In this document: piece after piece, positions 19,651 to 30,764 of the stretch
Numbering within the stretch: position 1 is the first letter of the stretch
Layout of the letters: each line of letters begins with the position of its first letter
NCBI GenBank assembly: GCA_029945375.1
Contig: CM057064.1
Span: forward strand, 1,612,001-1,676,000
From: Agaricus subrufescens
Taxonomy: Eukaryota; Basidiomycota; Agaricomycetes; Agaricales; Agaricaceae
Direction of reading: 5' to 3'
Length of the DNA stretch: 64,000 bases
Notes under the pieces: generated by a model
The model's input: the letters and a program-made list of their open reading frames with translations, nothing else
What the model was told of the DNA's origin: nothing
Database searches by the model: none
Made by a program: the position numbers and the translations under genes

Positions 19651-21277
19651 ATGTCGTCCGCCCCTCCCCCAAACCCGCCCGAGGACAACCATGAGAAGAA
19701 GCCAGAGACGAGCACCCCGGCTCCACCGTCTTCGTCGGCAGAGGCCGCGGCCATGGACACCACCCCCGATGTCCCACCACCGGAAACCTGGGATGACATC
19801 CCAGAGGAAATCATGTCCCTGAGCACCGACGAAGTCCTCACACGGATACGACTGATAGACAACGACATCAAGGTACTTTTCTTGGTCTGCTACTCCGCGT
19901 ATATTTATTCGATCTAGGTGATGAGGTCGGAAACCCTGCGGTTACAACATGAACAGAGCGTGATGAAGGAGAAGATTCGTGATAACGGTGAAAAGATCAA
20001 ACAGAACAAGGTTCTGCCATATCTTGTAGGGAACATTGTGGAGGTTCGTTATCGGGTTCTTGCACCATTTCACCGTACTTACATTACCCAGATTTTAGAC
20101 ATGGATCCCGAGGTCGAGGAAGATGGTGCAAACCGAGATCTTGATTCCATGCGCAAAGGTAAATGCGCCGTGGTTAAGACCTCAACACGGCAGACAGTCT
20201 TTCTGCCCATGATCGGTCTGGTACCCCCTGAAAATCTAAAGCCTGGCGATCTTGTCGGTGTCAACAAGGATTCCTATCTTGTCCTCGATACACTCCCCGC
20301 AGAATTCGACTCACGAGTGAAAGCCATGGAGGTCGACGAACGTCCTACAGAGAAATACACGGACATTGGTGGTCTTGAAAAGCAGATTGAAGAACTCGTC
20401 GAGGCTATCGTACTACCTATGGAACAGGCAGATCGATTCAAGACGTTAGGTATAAAACCACCAAAGGGCTGCCTCATGTACGGACCGCCAGGTACGCTTC
20501 AAACCCCATCGTTCGTTCGGCACAATTTCAACTTTCTTAGGTACCGGCAAGACATTGCTTGCTCGGGCGTGCGCTGCTTCCACACAAGCTTGCTACCTCA
20601 AACTGGCCGGCCCTTCCCTCGTTCAAATGTTCATTGGTGATGGTGCCAAACTTGTCCGAGATGCCTTTGCTCTTGCTAAAGAAAAGGCACCCGCGATCAT
20701 TTTCATTGATGAACTGGACGCCATTGGCACCAAGCGGTTCGACTCTGAAAAGAGTGGTGACCGTGAAGTGCAGCGCACCATGCTTGAGCTCCTTAATCAG
20801 CTCGACGGCTTTGGTAGTGACGAACGAATCAAGGTAGAGTCCAGCCTCTCCGTTTGCATTGCCCACAAATTGATAACGTCGCCAGGTTATCGCCGCCACC
20901 AACCGAATTGATATCCTCGATCCTGCTCTCCTACGGTCCGGCCGTCTTGACCGTAAAATTGAATTCCCTCTCCCCAATGAAACAGCCCGCGCCCGCATTC
21001 TCGAGATCCATTCGCGTAAAATGACGTGTTCACCAGACGTGAACTACGAAGAGTTGGCCCGAAGTACGGATGAGTTTAACGGCGCGCAGTTGAAAGCGGT
21101 CTGCGTGGAGGCTGGTATGTTTGCGCTCCGTGAAGGTGCCAAGACGCTGTCACATGAGCACTTCTTGAGCGGTATTGCGGAAGGTATGTTTGTTCCGGCT
21201 GAACCGACGGACGCGAGTTTTAATCGGTTGCTGCAGTGCAAAGCAAAAAGAAGAACGACCTCATGTATTTCGCATAA
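19651..21277 (+). CDS. RPT5: 26S proteasome regulatory ATPase Rpt5 (PSMC3)
   Basis: Exons 19651-19872, 19918-20043, 20092-20491, 20541-20833, 20886-21183 and 21237-21277 encode 459 residues. Rpt5 is one of six AAA subunits that unfold substrates above the 20S core. Seen in order: coiled coil and OB domain ([18 protein letters not shown]), ISS-like linker [17 protein letters not shown], Walker A GPPGTGKT, Walker [15 protein letters not shown], and the Arg-finger region [19 protein letters not shown]. Intron 2 (20044-20091) is 48 nt and stop-free in frame. The last exon ends [10 protein letters not shown]: the C-terminal HbYX motif, normally hydrophobic-Tyr-X, reads Tyr-Phe-Ala here. That tail lies after a 53-nt intron and the stop is clear. 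It is followed 109 bp later by SSR4 in the same direction. Confidence 0.96.
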
Positions 21278-21386
21278 TCCATCTGTACCAGTAGCTATAT
21301 CATACATAATGCGTGTTTGTTCCGGAGGCGGCAGCCAAACAAAGGGAGGGCGAGCGCGAGAGACGGATTGGGCGAATATCAGAGCC

Positions 21387-22948
21387 ATGTCGTCACCCCT
21401 CGTCCAGGCGCAGAGCGAAGGGCTATGTCTCCGCTACCCAGAAAGCGCGGGCATGCACCGCGAAATCAGTCTCGAGGCCGCCGTCAACATGCTTCTCCGC
21501 GCCACCCACGTCGCCCAGACCGTCCCCTTCACTTGGGGCTACATCGACAAGCCCGCTGGTAGGTTCTCCGCCCAGATCACCGCACAGGACACGCGATGCT
21601 TAGAACTCAGAGGGGCAGACATTCGTGGTATTTTTGCCACCAGACAGGCCATTCCCAAATGATGGCATAAGATACCAAGACAACGAAGGCAAATATGGTG
21701 TCCCGGTCCCCAACGGACGTGTGAGTTGCTACAGCCGAGCTCTAACAGGATCTGAGACTGATGTAACTATCATATTTTGGGCCGGCGTAGGAAATGGAAG
21801 TTTGCGAGATAAAATTCGGCTTCGTTCCGAATTCGCAAGACCAACAGGCGTGGAGGTTCCGAAGGCGTTACCGTCTAATAAAAGGTGGTCATCCACAACT
21901 TGTTCTCGTGCATTATACACGGGGACCTCCAGCACGTGCGTATTTCATTGATACCTCATTTGCCGTCATTTTGTTTTTTTTTATGCGACCGACTCGGATG
22001 TTAATGCGGAGAAACTGAATTTGCGTCTTATCAGCAATCAACCCTACGCTTTTTAACCAACCTACGCGTGTGTATCCCCTTCGAGGGATTACGGAGCCAG
22101 GAGTCTTTGTTGCTGGAGAACGAGCGGGACAGAAGGCGCAACCGCCTCAAGGAAATATGATACACAATCAAATGCCGCCTGCTGGTATGCCAGCGATGGG
22201 AATACATCAGCAACAGGCGATGCTCGCTCACCAGAATACGAACATGGAGATGATGGAGCGACGACAGAGGGAGCGTCAAGCTGCGGAGAGGACAGCAAAC
22301 CCCCAGGCGGTAAGAGTGTGTCTCTCCCACCTCTCCCACTGCGCCTGCTCATGCCGTTTACGTGTCATTCTTACACAGAGACAGCCTCGACCTGAAGACG
22401 ACGACTCTGGCGGTAAGTCCGGAAACTCTAATTCTCTTTGAAAGTCTCGTCATTGAGAGTACCTTCGCTACCTAGATGAAGTCGATCAGGTCTCGACGAG
22501 AACCCTTGCAATGACTCGCTATAAGCGTAATCATGAACTGATGAACGCAGTATTCCAAACAGCCGCCTTTGGTGCGTTTTTCCCGCTACCGGACCCTAGG
22601 ACAATCGTATGCGGCGCACATTATATATAGAAACTGACAGAATGCCCAAGGTAACAAAGCATTACCTCCCAAGCCCAAGCTATCTTCCATTTTCTCACAA
22701 GCCGATCTGGAAGCGAAAGTGGTATGTCACATTCATCGGCAATGTTTATGCGAATTTGAAATTTAAGAATTTCTTTTTGGTTTTTGGTTTTGTTTTTTGT
22801 TTTGTTTTGCGTCTATTTTGTTTTTTATTTTTAGGAAAAACTTCGAAGCGAAGTCGAGCAACTAAAACAGAAGTCGGATGAACGACGGGCTCAGAACGAT
22901 CACAAAAAGAGTTCTGCTTTGGATATAGGCGATCGTATTGCATTCTAG
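21387..22948 (+). CDS. SSR4: Ssr4-like subunit of fungal SWI/SNF and RSC remodellers
   Basis: Eight exons, 21387-21558, 21611-21720, 21791-21935, 22035-22309, 22379-22412, 22476-22571, 22651-22721 and 22835-22948, encode 338 residues. The N-terminal 190 residues match my knowledge of the Ssr4 (formerly DUF1750) family: [20 protein letters not shown], the short [12 protein letters not shown] block, and [20 protein letters not shown]. Fission-yeast Ssr4 is a shared subunit of SWI/SNF and RSC. The middle is Met/Gln-rich and likely disordered; the C-terminus is a charged helix ([19 protein letters not shown]). Intron 4 (22310-22378) is 69 nt and stop-free in frame; intron 6 ends in AAG; intron 7 (113 nt) is very T-rich. 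The family call rests on remembered motifs and is less certain than the exon structure. Confidence 0.75.
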
Positions 22949-23583
22949 TTCACCTTTTTTTCTTTTTCTATTGCTATTGGGGTAGTTTGTATTTCCTCTT
23001 ACTTGGTTTTTCGGTGTTATCCTCACCCCTTGATAATACACCACTTGTTGCATGTGTGTTTAGAAGCCACAACTTGTCAAATTCAGATATTGCTATTGCT
23101 ACAGAAACGGGGGGTGAGGGTATACAGGCTGCTACGTTGTGCGTACAGATGTATGGAATAGAAGACTACACATTGAAGATAGAGAGAAAGAGAGATAGAT
23201 GACTGAGTTGCGAGACGAGCCGAAAGAGATAAGCAATAATATGAATCATCAAATGTTGTGGACAAGACTAGCGCAAAACTTGGAACGAAAAAAAACAGGA
23301 CATAGGGCATAGAAGAGCAAAAAAACAATAAACAGCTAGAATGATAATGCCGACGGGCAAGAAAAGACATAAGCACCGAGAAGTCGCAGAAGTTCAATTA
23401 TGACTCGTCGAACTGCAGCGAGAAATGAAAACCAGAAAGACCCAAAACAGATGAGAATGACTTGATACGGTCGGATGTCAATGTCACTTTGAGCTTCGAT
23501 AACCGTAGATAGGGTGAGTAAAGTTTTAACCCCCTTTGATAAAGTGAGGAGGTCGAAACGGATGGATTAGGCAAAGACGATTG
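22949..23583. other. Convergent intergenic region, SSR4 and kinase 3' flanks
   Basis: 635 bp between two convergent genes. No gene was seen. Several A-rich and T-rich runs (22955-22975, 23288-23330) fit polyadenylation regions on the two strands. Confidence 0.55.
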
Positions 23584-26080
23584 TTAAGTCCAGCCAATAG
23601 CACAGTCCATACTCCTTTCCCTCCTCGTGATCCCGGGTATCTCAGGACTAGACACGGAAGAGGACTGAGTAATAGTCTTCTTCTTTAGGAGTTCGTTGAT
23701 AGCGGCGGAAAAGGAGGGCGGCTTTCCTGAAGGTGTCGCGACCGACCAAGGAGTATTTGGAGATTGCGGTGAACTACCCGCTCTCATAGCTCTCCTCGTC
23801 CAAAACTCATGATCATACTCATACGGCTCAAAGTAATGAGAAAGCCGGCGGGAGTCCTGCATCGTCTTGGTGATCAGGGATTCCCTCGTGGACGAGGCAC
23901 TTAAGCTATGGCCGCAACTTCGACTTCTCTCCTTTTCTGGAATGATATGATGATTACAGTCGGACCTGTTATCCTGGCCAACGACTCCTCTTCCCGCTAT
24001 CTCTTCCCCACCCCAATACCCGTTTCCGCTAGTTCCGACGCGAAAAAGGACGTCAAGGTTATCGTTATCAGAAGAACCATAGCTGGTGGAATAGGATAAA
24101 GGAGCGGCTCCAAGTTCCCGAGCGGATACAGAGCGGCCTCTTCCTTCTGCTTCCTTATGCAAAGTGTCCAGAGTCAACTCGTCTACCTGGTCGTCTACCA
24201 CAGGCATTGAGGAGTTGAATGAACCGTGGAAGGGAACAGCAAAGTCGTTAGGGGTGCCTGGTATAATGCTGGGGCTGGGGGATCGAGACGGAAAATTGCG
24301 ACATAAGCGACGACCACGGTCGATAGAAGAAGTTGGGGAGGGCAAGAAAGGCGATTCGGAAATGACGCTGCCACTCAGACCAGAAGTAGTTGGGGAGGGC
24401 GAGGGTGCGCGGGAGGTATGTCGCGAAACGACACCGCGACTGCGACTGCGAGTTGGTACGGGCGCCCGAGTTTTTGAGCGCTTAGCGCGGGAAGCCGATC
24501 TTCGAGAAGCGGCTTCTCTCACGTGTCTGGATTGACCAGTGTCTGGAAGGGTATCTGAACTAGGACTCGAAAGCACAAGACCGGGGGGGCGGGAACGGGA
24601 ACGAGACGGAGCACAGTGAGTTTCAAACTCTTCGTCAGACTCAGCTGGTGTCGCATTGTCCCCTTCAGTCCCCCACCCAACTCCCCAGGCCACCTCATCG
24701 ACCATCGAAATGGACCATCGCTGTTGCGTGTTTTTATCGAGACAGCCACGGAGAACACGCTCAGCACCCTTTCCGATCCCTGGAGGAATCTCAAATGTCC
24801 CTGGTTCATGTGTGAGCATCCGATAGTCGGGATTTTGATAGACTCTCACCCTGCAAAATTTTCATTTGAAGCCGGGGCTCGAAGGAGTCCCAGAACGGGA
24901 ATTGCCCTGTCAGAAGAGTGTAAAGTAGAACGCCAAGCGCCCACATGTCTTGGGCGGGGGACGGTCTCAGCGGACCATGCGTTTGAGGTAGGAGAATTTC
25001 GGGAGAGGCATACGGCAGGGAACCCGGCTGGCAAGCCTGGGAAGTGAGATGTGTAGTAGAGGTAGAGTTGCGATGCCGAGGCCCGCCATGGCGCATAGCA
25101 ACATGCGAAGATTGCCGGCTTGACTGGCGATGAATTGACCCTGAAAATGTAGCGGATCTATGTGGAACACCGTTATTACCTGGTAAGCTGAAAGAGTCGT
25201 GTTCATTCTGCTCTTCTACATCTGATTCCAGGTCATCCTCGTCGATATCACCTATTTTTCTGGACATGCCAAAGTCTCCGATTCTGCACACACCCATCTC
25301 ATCCACGAGCACATTCTCTAGTTTGATGTCCCTATGGACATACATCGCAACTTCGTGAAGATACCGCAAACCCCTCACAACCTGCCTAAACATCATCCCC
25401 GCATCATCCTGCATCAGGGCTGGCGTCCCATCACGCTGAAGTATATCATACAAAGAACCTGCAGGACAAAACAAGGTTACAAAAAAGTCTGCATAGGAGG
25501 AGTGGACCGTGGCAAAGAGCGGGAGAATATGCTCATGGCTCAAGGATCCCCAAACCTCTGCTTCGTGCTGGAGTTTCTTTAAGGTTTGAGCAGAATTTGC
25601 TTGTTTTTGGATTTCTGCGTGTTTGACAATTTTGACAGCAACTATCCCACCCGAAGTAGAGAAGGCACGCCGGATGATTGAGGAACCGCCATAGCCTACG
25701 ATGCCTCCGAGGGTATAGCCGGCAACAGCCTGACCCTCATCATCAGGATGGGGCGCGGGCTTCGTGGGGGGGCTGAAGGCAGCCAGGAACATCGCGGCAG
25801 GGGACGCCGAGATACTCGGTGAGTCCTGAGTAGTAGTGCTGGAGGAGGGCGAAAAACGCGAGGCGGCGTCTGAACGCGAGAGGGTGGGCGGAGACTGCTG
25901 TTCAACATAGAGATCTGCATCAGAGGGGGCTTCGAGATTCCATTCGGCGCCAGCGTGGAAGGTAGGAAGCCTGCTGCGCCTGGCTGCGACGGGATAAGGC
26001 GACTCTCGGTGGTAGGAGCTGGGGGCGGCGATGGGGATGGGGTGCGAATCCAGGGCTGCTGGTTGGTGGCCAGAGAGCAT
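23584..26080 (-). CDS. CAMK-like serine/threonine protein kinase with enlarged activation segment
   Basis: Exons 26080-24850 and 24800-23584 encode 815 residues. Kinase landmarks: a Gly loop VGYGGSSIIRRAF, the VAIK-type lysine in IVAVKIVKH, the catalytic loop VHRDIKLENVLVDE, DFG in IGDFGMSRK, and the APE-like GSLPYASPEILLP. DFG and SPE are about 90 residues apart, some 60 more than usual, with an acidic then Ser/His/Arg-rich insert. After the kinase domain (about 125-460) lie roughly 360 residues of Ser/Arg-rich low-complexity sequence with many SRSRS-type runs. The 49-nt intron splits the domain at KILQ-GTFEIP. The start at 26080 was taken because the open frame upstream lacks an ATG. The LPYASPE form suggests the CAMK/AMPK-related group, but I cannot name an orthologue. 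Confidence 0.85.
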
Positions 26081-26317
26081 TAAACAGAGGGGGCAATGGC
26101 GGGTGAGAGACTGAGATGGTGGTGGTAAGAGGGAGAAGGACGAAGTCCGATGACTCTCAAGTGCGCCAAGCCATTTCAAATTATAAATAATTATTTTCTT
26201 ATCAACGGAACGCCATGACACATTAACCCTAGTCTGGGGCTTAGATCCGATCCAAGTTCCACGTCACTCCAGTGACATCAATTCAGTTCTCGCCGTGTCG
26301 CTGCCAGTTCTTCCACC
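26081..26317. promoter_or_regulatory. Bidirectional intergenic region of the kinase and HUT1
   Basis: 237 bp lie between divergent start codons. An AT-rich patch (26180-26200) could serve as core promoter. Nothing else was recognised. Confidence 0.5.
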
Positions 26318-27815
26318 ATGTCCTTCGCCAGGTGTGTATTTCCAGACCGCCCCGCACTGGAGTCCGGCTGACTGTCTGCTTCTAGGCTCCTGGGATGCGT
26401 CTTTGGCGTCTATTCGATGTTCTTGGTCAGTAGTCTCGATCGATCTGTTGTTCGGAGTCGCTTATGCTCTTTCCAGTTGTGGGCGATAGCCCAGGAGCGT
26501 CGTGAGTGACCTCGGTTCGTTGCCTCTTCCCAGTGCCTCATTGTTCGGTTGATGGACAGTTTCCGTGCCCTTCCAACGCCTAGACGGCTCTGGTGCCGAC
26601 AAATTCAAGTCCCCCCTGTTCATGGGGACGTGTCAGAGCTTTCTCAGCTCCATATCGGCCATCATTTATATCCTGCTTCGTAGAAAGCCTACAGATACCT
26701 TAGCTCAGAACTTCGGTCTCAAGCACGAAACTGAAACCCAAGCTGATACCAGTTCGAATGGGGTTGTATTAAACGGCAACGGACAGCTATCAAATGGCAA
26801 ACGGCATCACCATCAACACCATCACCACCCCGAGAAAACCGACACTCGCTACGGTACCAAGACTCTCTTAATACGATACCTTCAATGCTCAGCGTTCATC
26901 ACCTCGGCCGCTCCCTTTGGCTTCGCTGCTCTTTCTTACATATCCTATCCTGCAATGGTCCTCGGCAAGTCTTGTAAGCTCATCCCTGTGATGATTATGA
27001 ACGTCATCTTGTACCGCCGTCGCTTCGCTCCGCATAAATACTTGGTTGTATTTATGGTCACCGCGGGTATCACTCTTTTCATGCATTTTGGTAATGATAC
27101 CAAAAAGAGCAAACACAACTCGGCGCAGGCACCCCAGACCCCCTACGCGAATCTTATCGGAATCACTTATCTTCTAATCAACCTCGCTCTGGACGGAGCT
27201 GTCAATTCAACACAAGACGAAATCTTCGCCCGCCACAAAGTCTCAGGGCAGCAGATGATGTTCTGGATTAACCTCTTTTGCACCATAATCACTTCCATTC
27301 TGTCGATCCTTCCATTGCCATATATCCCGGTTATTCACCCTTCGAATGACGGTAAGACAGAGCTTATGGGCGCTCTCTCCTTCATTCAGAGTCACCCTTC
27401 AATCATTTTACCTCTTGCGCAATTCGCTTTCACCGGAGCACTCGGGCAACTTTTCATCTTCGAGACCCTGCAACACTTTGGATCCCTTACATTAGTGTAA
27501 GTCGGTCGTTTACTCTGTCAGAAAGAGTTGTCCGATCATTCTCACCCTGTCTCTCCACAGAACTATCACCCTGACTCGTAAATTATTTACAATGCTGCTG
27601 TCGGTAGTGGTCTATAACCATAAATTGACTTCGGGTCAATGGCTGGGTGCCGCCGTTGTATTCGCGGGTATTTCTGTAGAAGCGTGGGTTAAACGCCGAG
27701 GTACGCCCGTTTTTCGTTCCGCTTTCCGGTACTAGTCTAATCTGTTGTATTCGCAGACGTTCACGCCAAGCGCGTCATCCAGGAAAAGGAAAAGGCGAAG
27801 ATAAAATCATTGTAA
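26318..27815 (+). CDS. HUT1: UDP-galactose transporter-like protein Hut1 (SLC35B family)
   Basis: Exons 26318-26331, 26386-26425, 26477-26501, 26560-27496, 27561-27700 and 27757-27815 encode 404 residues. Hut1 is an ER multi-pass nucleotide-sugar transporter of the drug/metabolite superfamily. The conserved motifs include [34 protein letters not shown] and, after intron 4, [20 protein letters not shown]. The C-terminus ends in a Lys-rich cytosolic tail ([10 protein letters not shown]) compatible with ER retrieval, although KKXX in strict form is absent. Three tiny 5' exons encode the first membrane segment. A cytosolic loop after the second membrane span carries a His run (HHHQHHHH) and makes the protein longer than the roughly 320-340 residues usual in yeasts. 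Confidence 0.92.
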
Positions 27816-28030
27816 TTAAATATTAGAATGGGTTTATAGGTTATAGGGTATCCAACAATTGAGAATGGAGACCGCCATCAGTAGCTCATTTAAACCGAAA
27901 AAGAAAGAGAGAAAAACCCAAATAGCTTTCGATGGCCGGGTACCCACCTCCACGACATTAATAAGTGAACGGGAGAACATACTTCCTTTTCCCGAGTCAT
28001 TTCGGGAAAGCGACTGAACTTAGCCGACGT

Positions 28031-29092
28031 TCATGACGTCTCCATCGCATTGGGGTCAATGTCTTCCGAATCATTTTTCACCAATGGTCTTTTCCGATCT
28101 TCCTCCCTGCCACAGCCACATAAAAGTCAGCACTACAAGTGGGACATTGCGAACGCGACAATGTACCTCATTTCCATGTCTTCATCTTCTTCATGTTCAC
28201 GTTTCCGTCTGGGAACTGATCTTTGTTTGTTGGGGAATGCCTGGACAGCGAAATTTGCCCGGTAAATGGCTTCATATTCCTGTGAGGGCAGGGATGGATC
28301 ATTGGCGTGGGTTCATCAATAACAATAAGGGAGGAGGTTATCAATCAGTACCTTGAGCTGCGTGAGGAACCCTCCATTTGGGGATATACAGTAGCGACGA
28401 TTCTGAACCATATGAAGACCCTCTTCCCACGAGAGTTGATAATGTTGCATAACGAACATAACTACGAATGCAGGAGATAGACTGATTCCACCTGCCCAAA
28501 AAAAGATCAGTCAAGGGGGGTGGCGCGACAATAAGCAGAAGTACCATTGCAATGGACTAGGACGCGTCCACCTGATTCAATCGCATCGTCAATGAACTGC
28601 TTGGCCCTGTAATTTATTTAGCTCGCTTGGTGGCGGATGCGAGGAACGCGGGAGGGCGTACGGTGGAAAGACTCGAATGAGATTTTGTTCTTCGTTATCT
28701 TCGACGTCTAGCACCATGTACTTGAAGTCTTGTGGAAATCGAGGACGCACGGAGAAAGCCTCTTTGGCGTCTCGTATGCATACTCTGCGGGGCGCGCGAT
28801 GCGCGAATCCCGACGTCAGGCAGACGAGGCAGGAAGGAGATGTGGGCCGCACATGTGAGTCACACTGAGGGACTTGAGAGTATCTAGCGACTTGGAGGCG
28901 GCAAAGGGGCCCAGCAGCAGGCCCGGCAGAATTTCCTGGCACTCGCGACGCATCTCATATCTGTCAAGACGCTGAATGCTTGCCGGGAGACGAGAGGACG
29001 AGGGGGGTGACGTACTTCCATTCGACGTCCCCGGGACCCTGCACGACTGATCTGCGCTCGTCTTCGGTGAGAGGCACGCCGGCGGAAGCCAT
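28031..29092 (-). CDS. STYX-like dual-specificity pseudophosphatase
   Basis: Seven exons, 29092-29016, 28960-28853, 28784-28662, 28606-28545, 28491-28352, 28279-28167 and 28106-28031, encode 232 residues. The fold follows STYX closely: ECQEILPGLLLGPFAASK, LSVTHIVCIRDAKEAF, VLDVEDNEEQNLIRVFPP and the end NRRYCISPNGGFLTQLKEYE. The active-site loop reads VHCNGGISLSP. Cys122 is present but the essential phosphate-binding Arg (position 128) is Leu, so catalysis is not expected. Animal STYX instead loses the Cys and keeps the Arg. A role in binding phosphoproteins, or Fbxw7-type regulation as in animals, is only an analogy. The tail (about 185-232) is highly charged. It shares a 68-bp divergent region with ZNG1. 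Confidence 0.88.
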
Positions 29093-29160
29093 GGAGAGAG
29101 GGAGAGGAGAGGTGTTAGATTCGGTAAATGAGATCCCCACGGCACTCCTGTCACACCGCC
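29093..29160. promoter_or_regulatory. Bidirectional intergenic region of the STYX-like gene and ZNG1
   Basis: 68 bp lie between divergent start codons. GC-rich, with no evident TATA element. Confidence 0.55.
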
Positions 29161-30698
29161 ATGGCCGAAGACGACGATGTCCCGTACGCCCGTCCCTCCC
29201 GCCCGCCGCCCGCCCCGCTCACGGCTTTCCAGGACCCTCATTGACGCCCGCCCGACGCGCGTCCCGCTCACTATCATCTGCGGCTTCCTCGGCGCTGGCA
29301 AATCTACGCTCCTCAAGTCCGCATCTTCCTCACCTCAACGATAGCACATCGCCCCTCACCATTCATAGATATATTCTCACAGAGCGGCATGGGTACCGGA
29401 TAGCCGTCATCATGAACGAATTCGGCGACACAGCTGTGAGCGACATCTACAGCATACAATCGCCGCCCAGCTGATACATCGAACACCCAGGATATCGAAG
29501 GTATGCTGCCTTGCAGGCTTCCCCAGAATAGCGAACATTGAAACACATCCGGAACACAATAGCAAAAGCTATCAATATCTCCTCCCCAGATGACCCCACC
29601 GCAGAACAATCAGAAGAATTGTTGGAGCTCCCAAATGGCTGTTTATGCTGTAGCATCAAAGACACCGGCGCTGCGGCAATCGAGAAGCTTATGCAGCGCA
29701 AGGGTGCCTTTGATTACATCCTACTCGAAACGACAGGTCTCGCGGATCCTGGTCGGTGATTCTATTTCAAACAAAAGTATCATCTCTGACGTTTCTTACT
29801 TGTTTACAGGCCCCATCGCCGCCATATTTTGGCACAATGAAGAGTTCGCAACCGGGCTTGGCCGCGATATAGCTCTCGATGGAGTGGTCTGCGTTGTTGA
29901 CGCTGTGTTTGGGCAACAGGTATCTATCATCAGCATCTGGCACTCCACACCTGCCTCACGTCGTGAAAACAGCAAATGACAGAAGATCATGCCACTGACC
30001 CTATGAATGTTGGCGAAAGTCTTCGGTACGTGATCATCATTCACTCATCGTTATCAAAGAGAAATCACACCCAATTGAGTCAAATCGCTGGCTCGGATAT
30101 AGTCATCTTGAACAAAACTGATCTTGCAACACCGGCATCCCTCGCTCACACGGAAAGCCTAATTCGACAAGTCAACCCAATCGCCCCTATACACCAAACT
30201 GTCAAAGGTATAATCGATCTCAAGCATATAATTGGAATATCAGCGTATTCGAAGCTTCCACAATCAGACGCCACAAATCCGTCCTTGACACCCCATGTCC
30301 ATGATTGTGATAGTACCCATGATCATGAAACGAAGACAGATACCAATCACTACGAGTTTCGGGGAATATCAAGTCTACGAGTCGAATGTCCCCCATTGCG
30401 TCCTGAAACGTTCGAGAGGTTTGATCAATGGATCCGCACAGTTCTCTGGGAGAATCATTTACCAGAGGAAGATTCATCTCAAAATCGGGACCTGTTGGTA
30501 CTCCGGTGTAAAGGTTTGGTAGTAACCACATCTGGAAAACGGCATGTCTTGCAAGGTGTACGGAATTTGTACGAGATCGAGGAGATTGAGGAGACAGATG
30601 ATGAAGTGGGTATACCCGATGAAGGCAAGGTTGTACTTATAGGTAAAGGCTTGGACAATGTTGTACGGCATAGTCTCGAGGCTGTGTTACATTCTTGA
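29161..30698 (+). CDS. ZNG1: Zinc chaperone GTPase of the COG0523/CobW family (ZNG1)
   Basis: Exons 29161-29183, 29233-29316, 29369-29435, 29491-29500, 29563-29751, 29810-29919, 29973-30025 and 30080-30698 encode 384 residues. ZNG1 proteins deliver zinc to methionine aminopeptidase 1. Seen: P-loop [10 protein letters not shown], switch region [14 protein letters not shown], the metal-binding CxCC motif NGCLCC, the ETTGLADP Walker B and NKTD guanine motif. A His/Asp-rich loop ([19 protein letters not shown]) sits in the C-terminal half. The N-terminus [12 protein letters not shown] resembles the acidic docking motif that binds the aminopeptidase zinc finger. Exon 4 is only 10 nt long; without it the conserved DTADIE switch cannot be read. 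The gene is convergent with POL12, with 66 bp between stop codons. Confidence 0.93.
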
Positions 30699-30764
30699 GG
30701 ATTGCAATATATTTGGTATCAAGAGCAAAGCAGTAATATAAGCAAAATAAAAAATTCTGGTGTC

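Noticed and set aside
24164..24535. Plus-strand frame inside the kinase gene
   Set aside because: Complement of the Ser/Arg-rich C-terminal region of the kinase; low complexity only.
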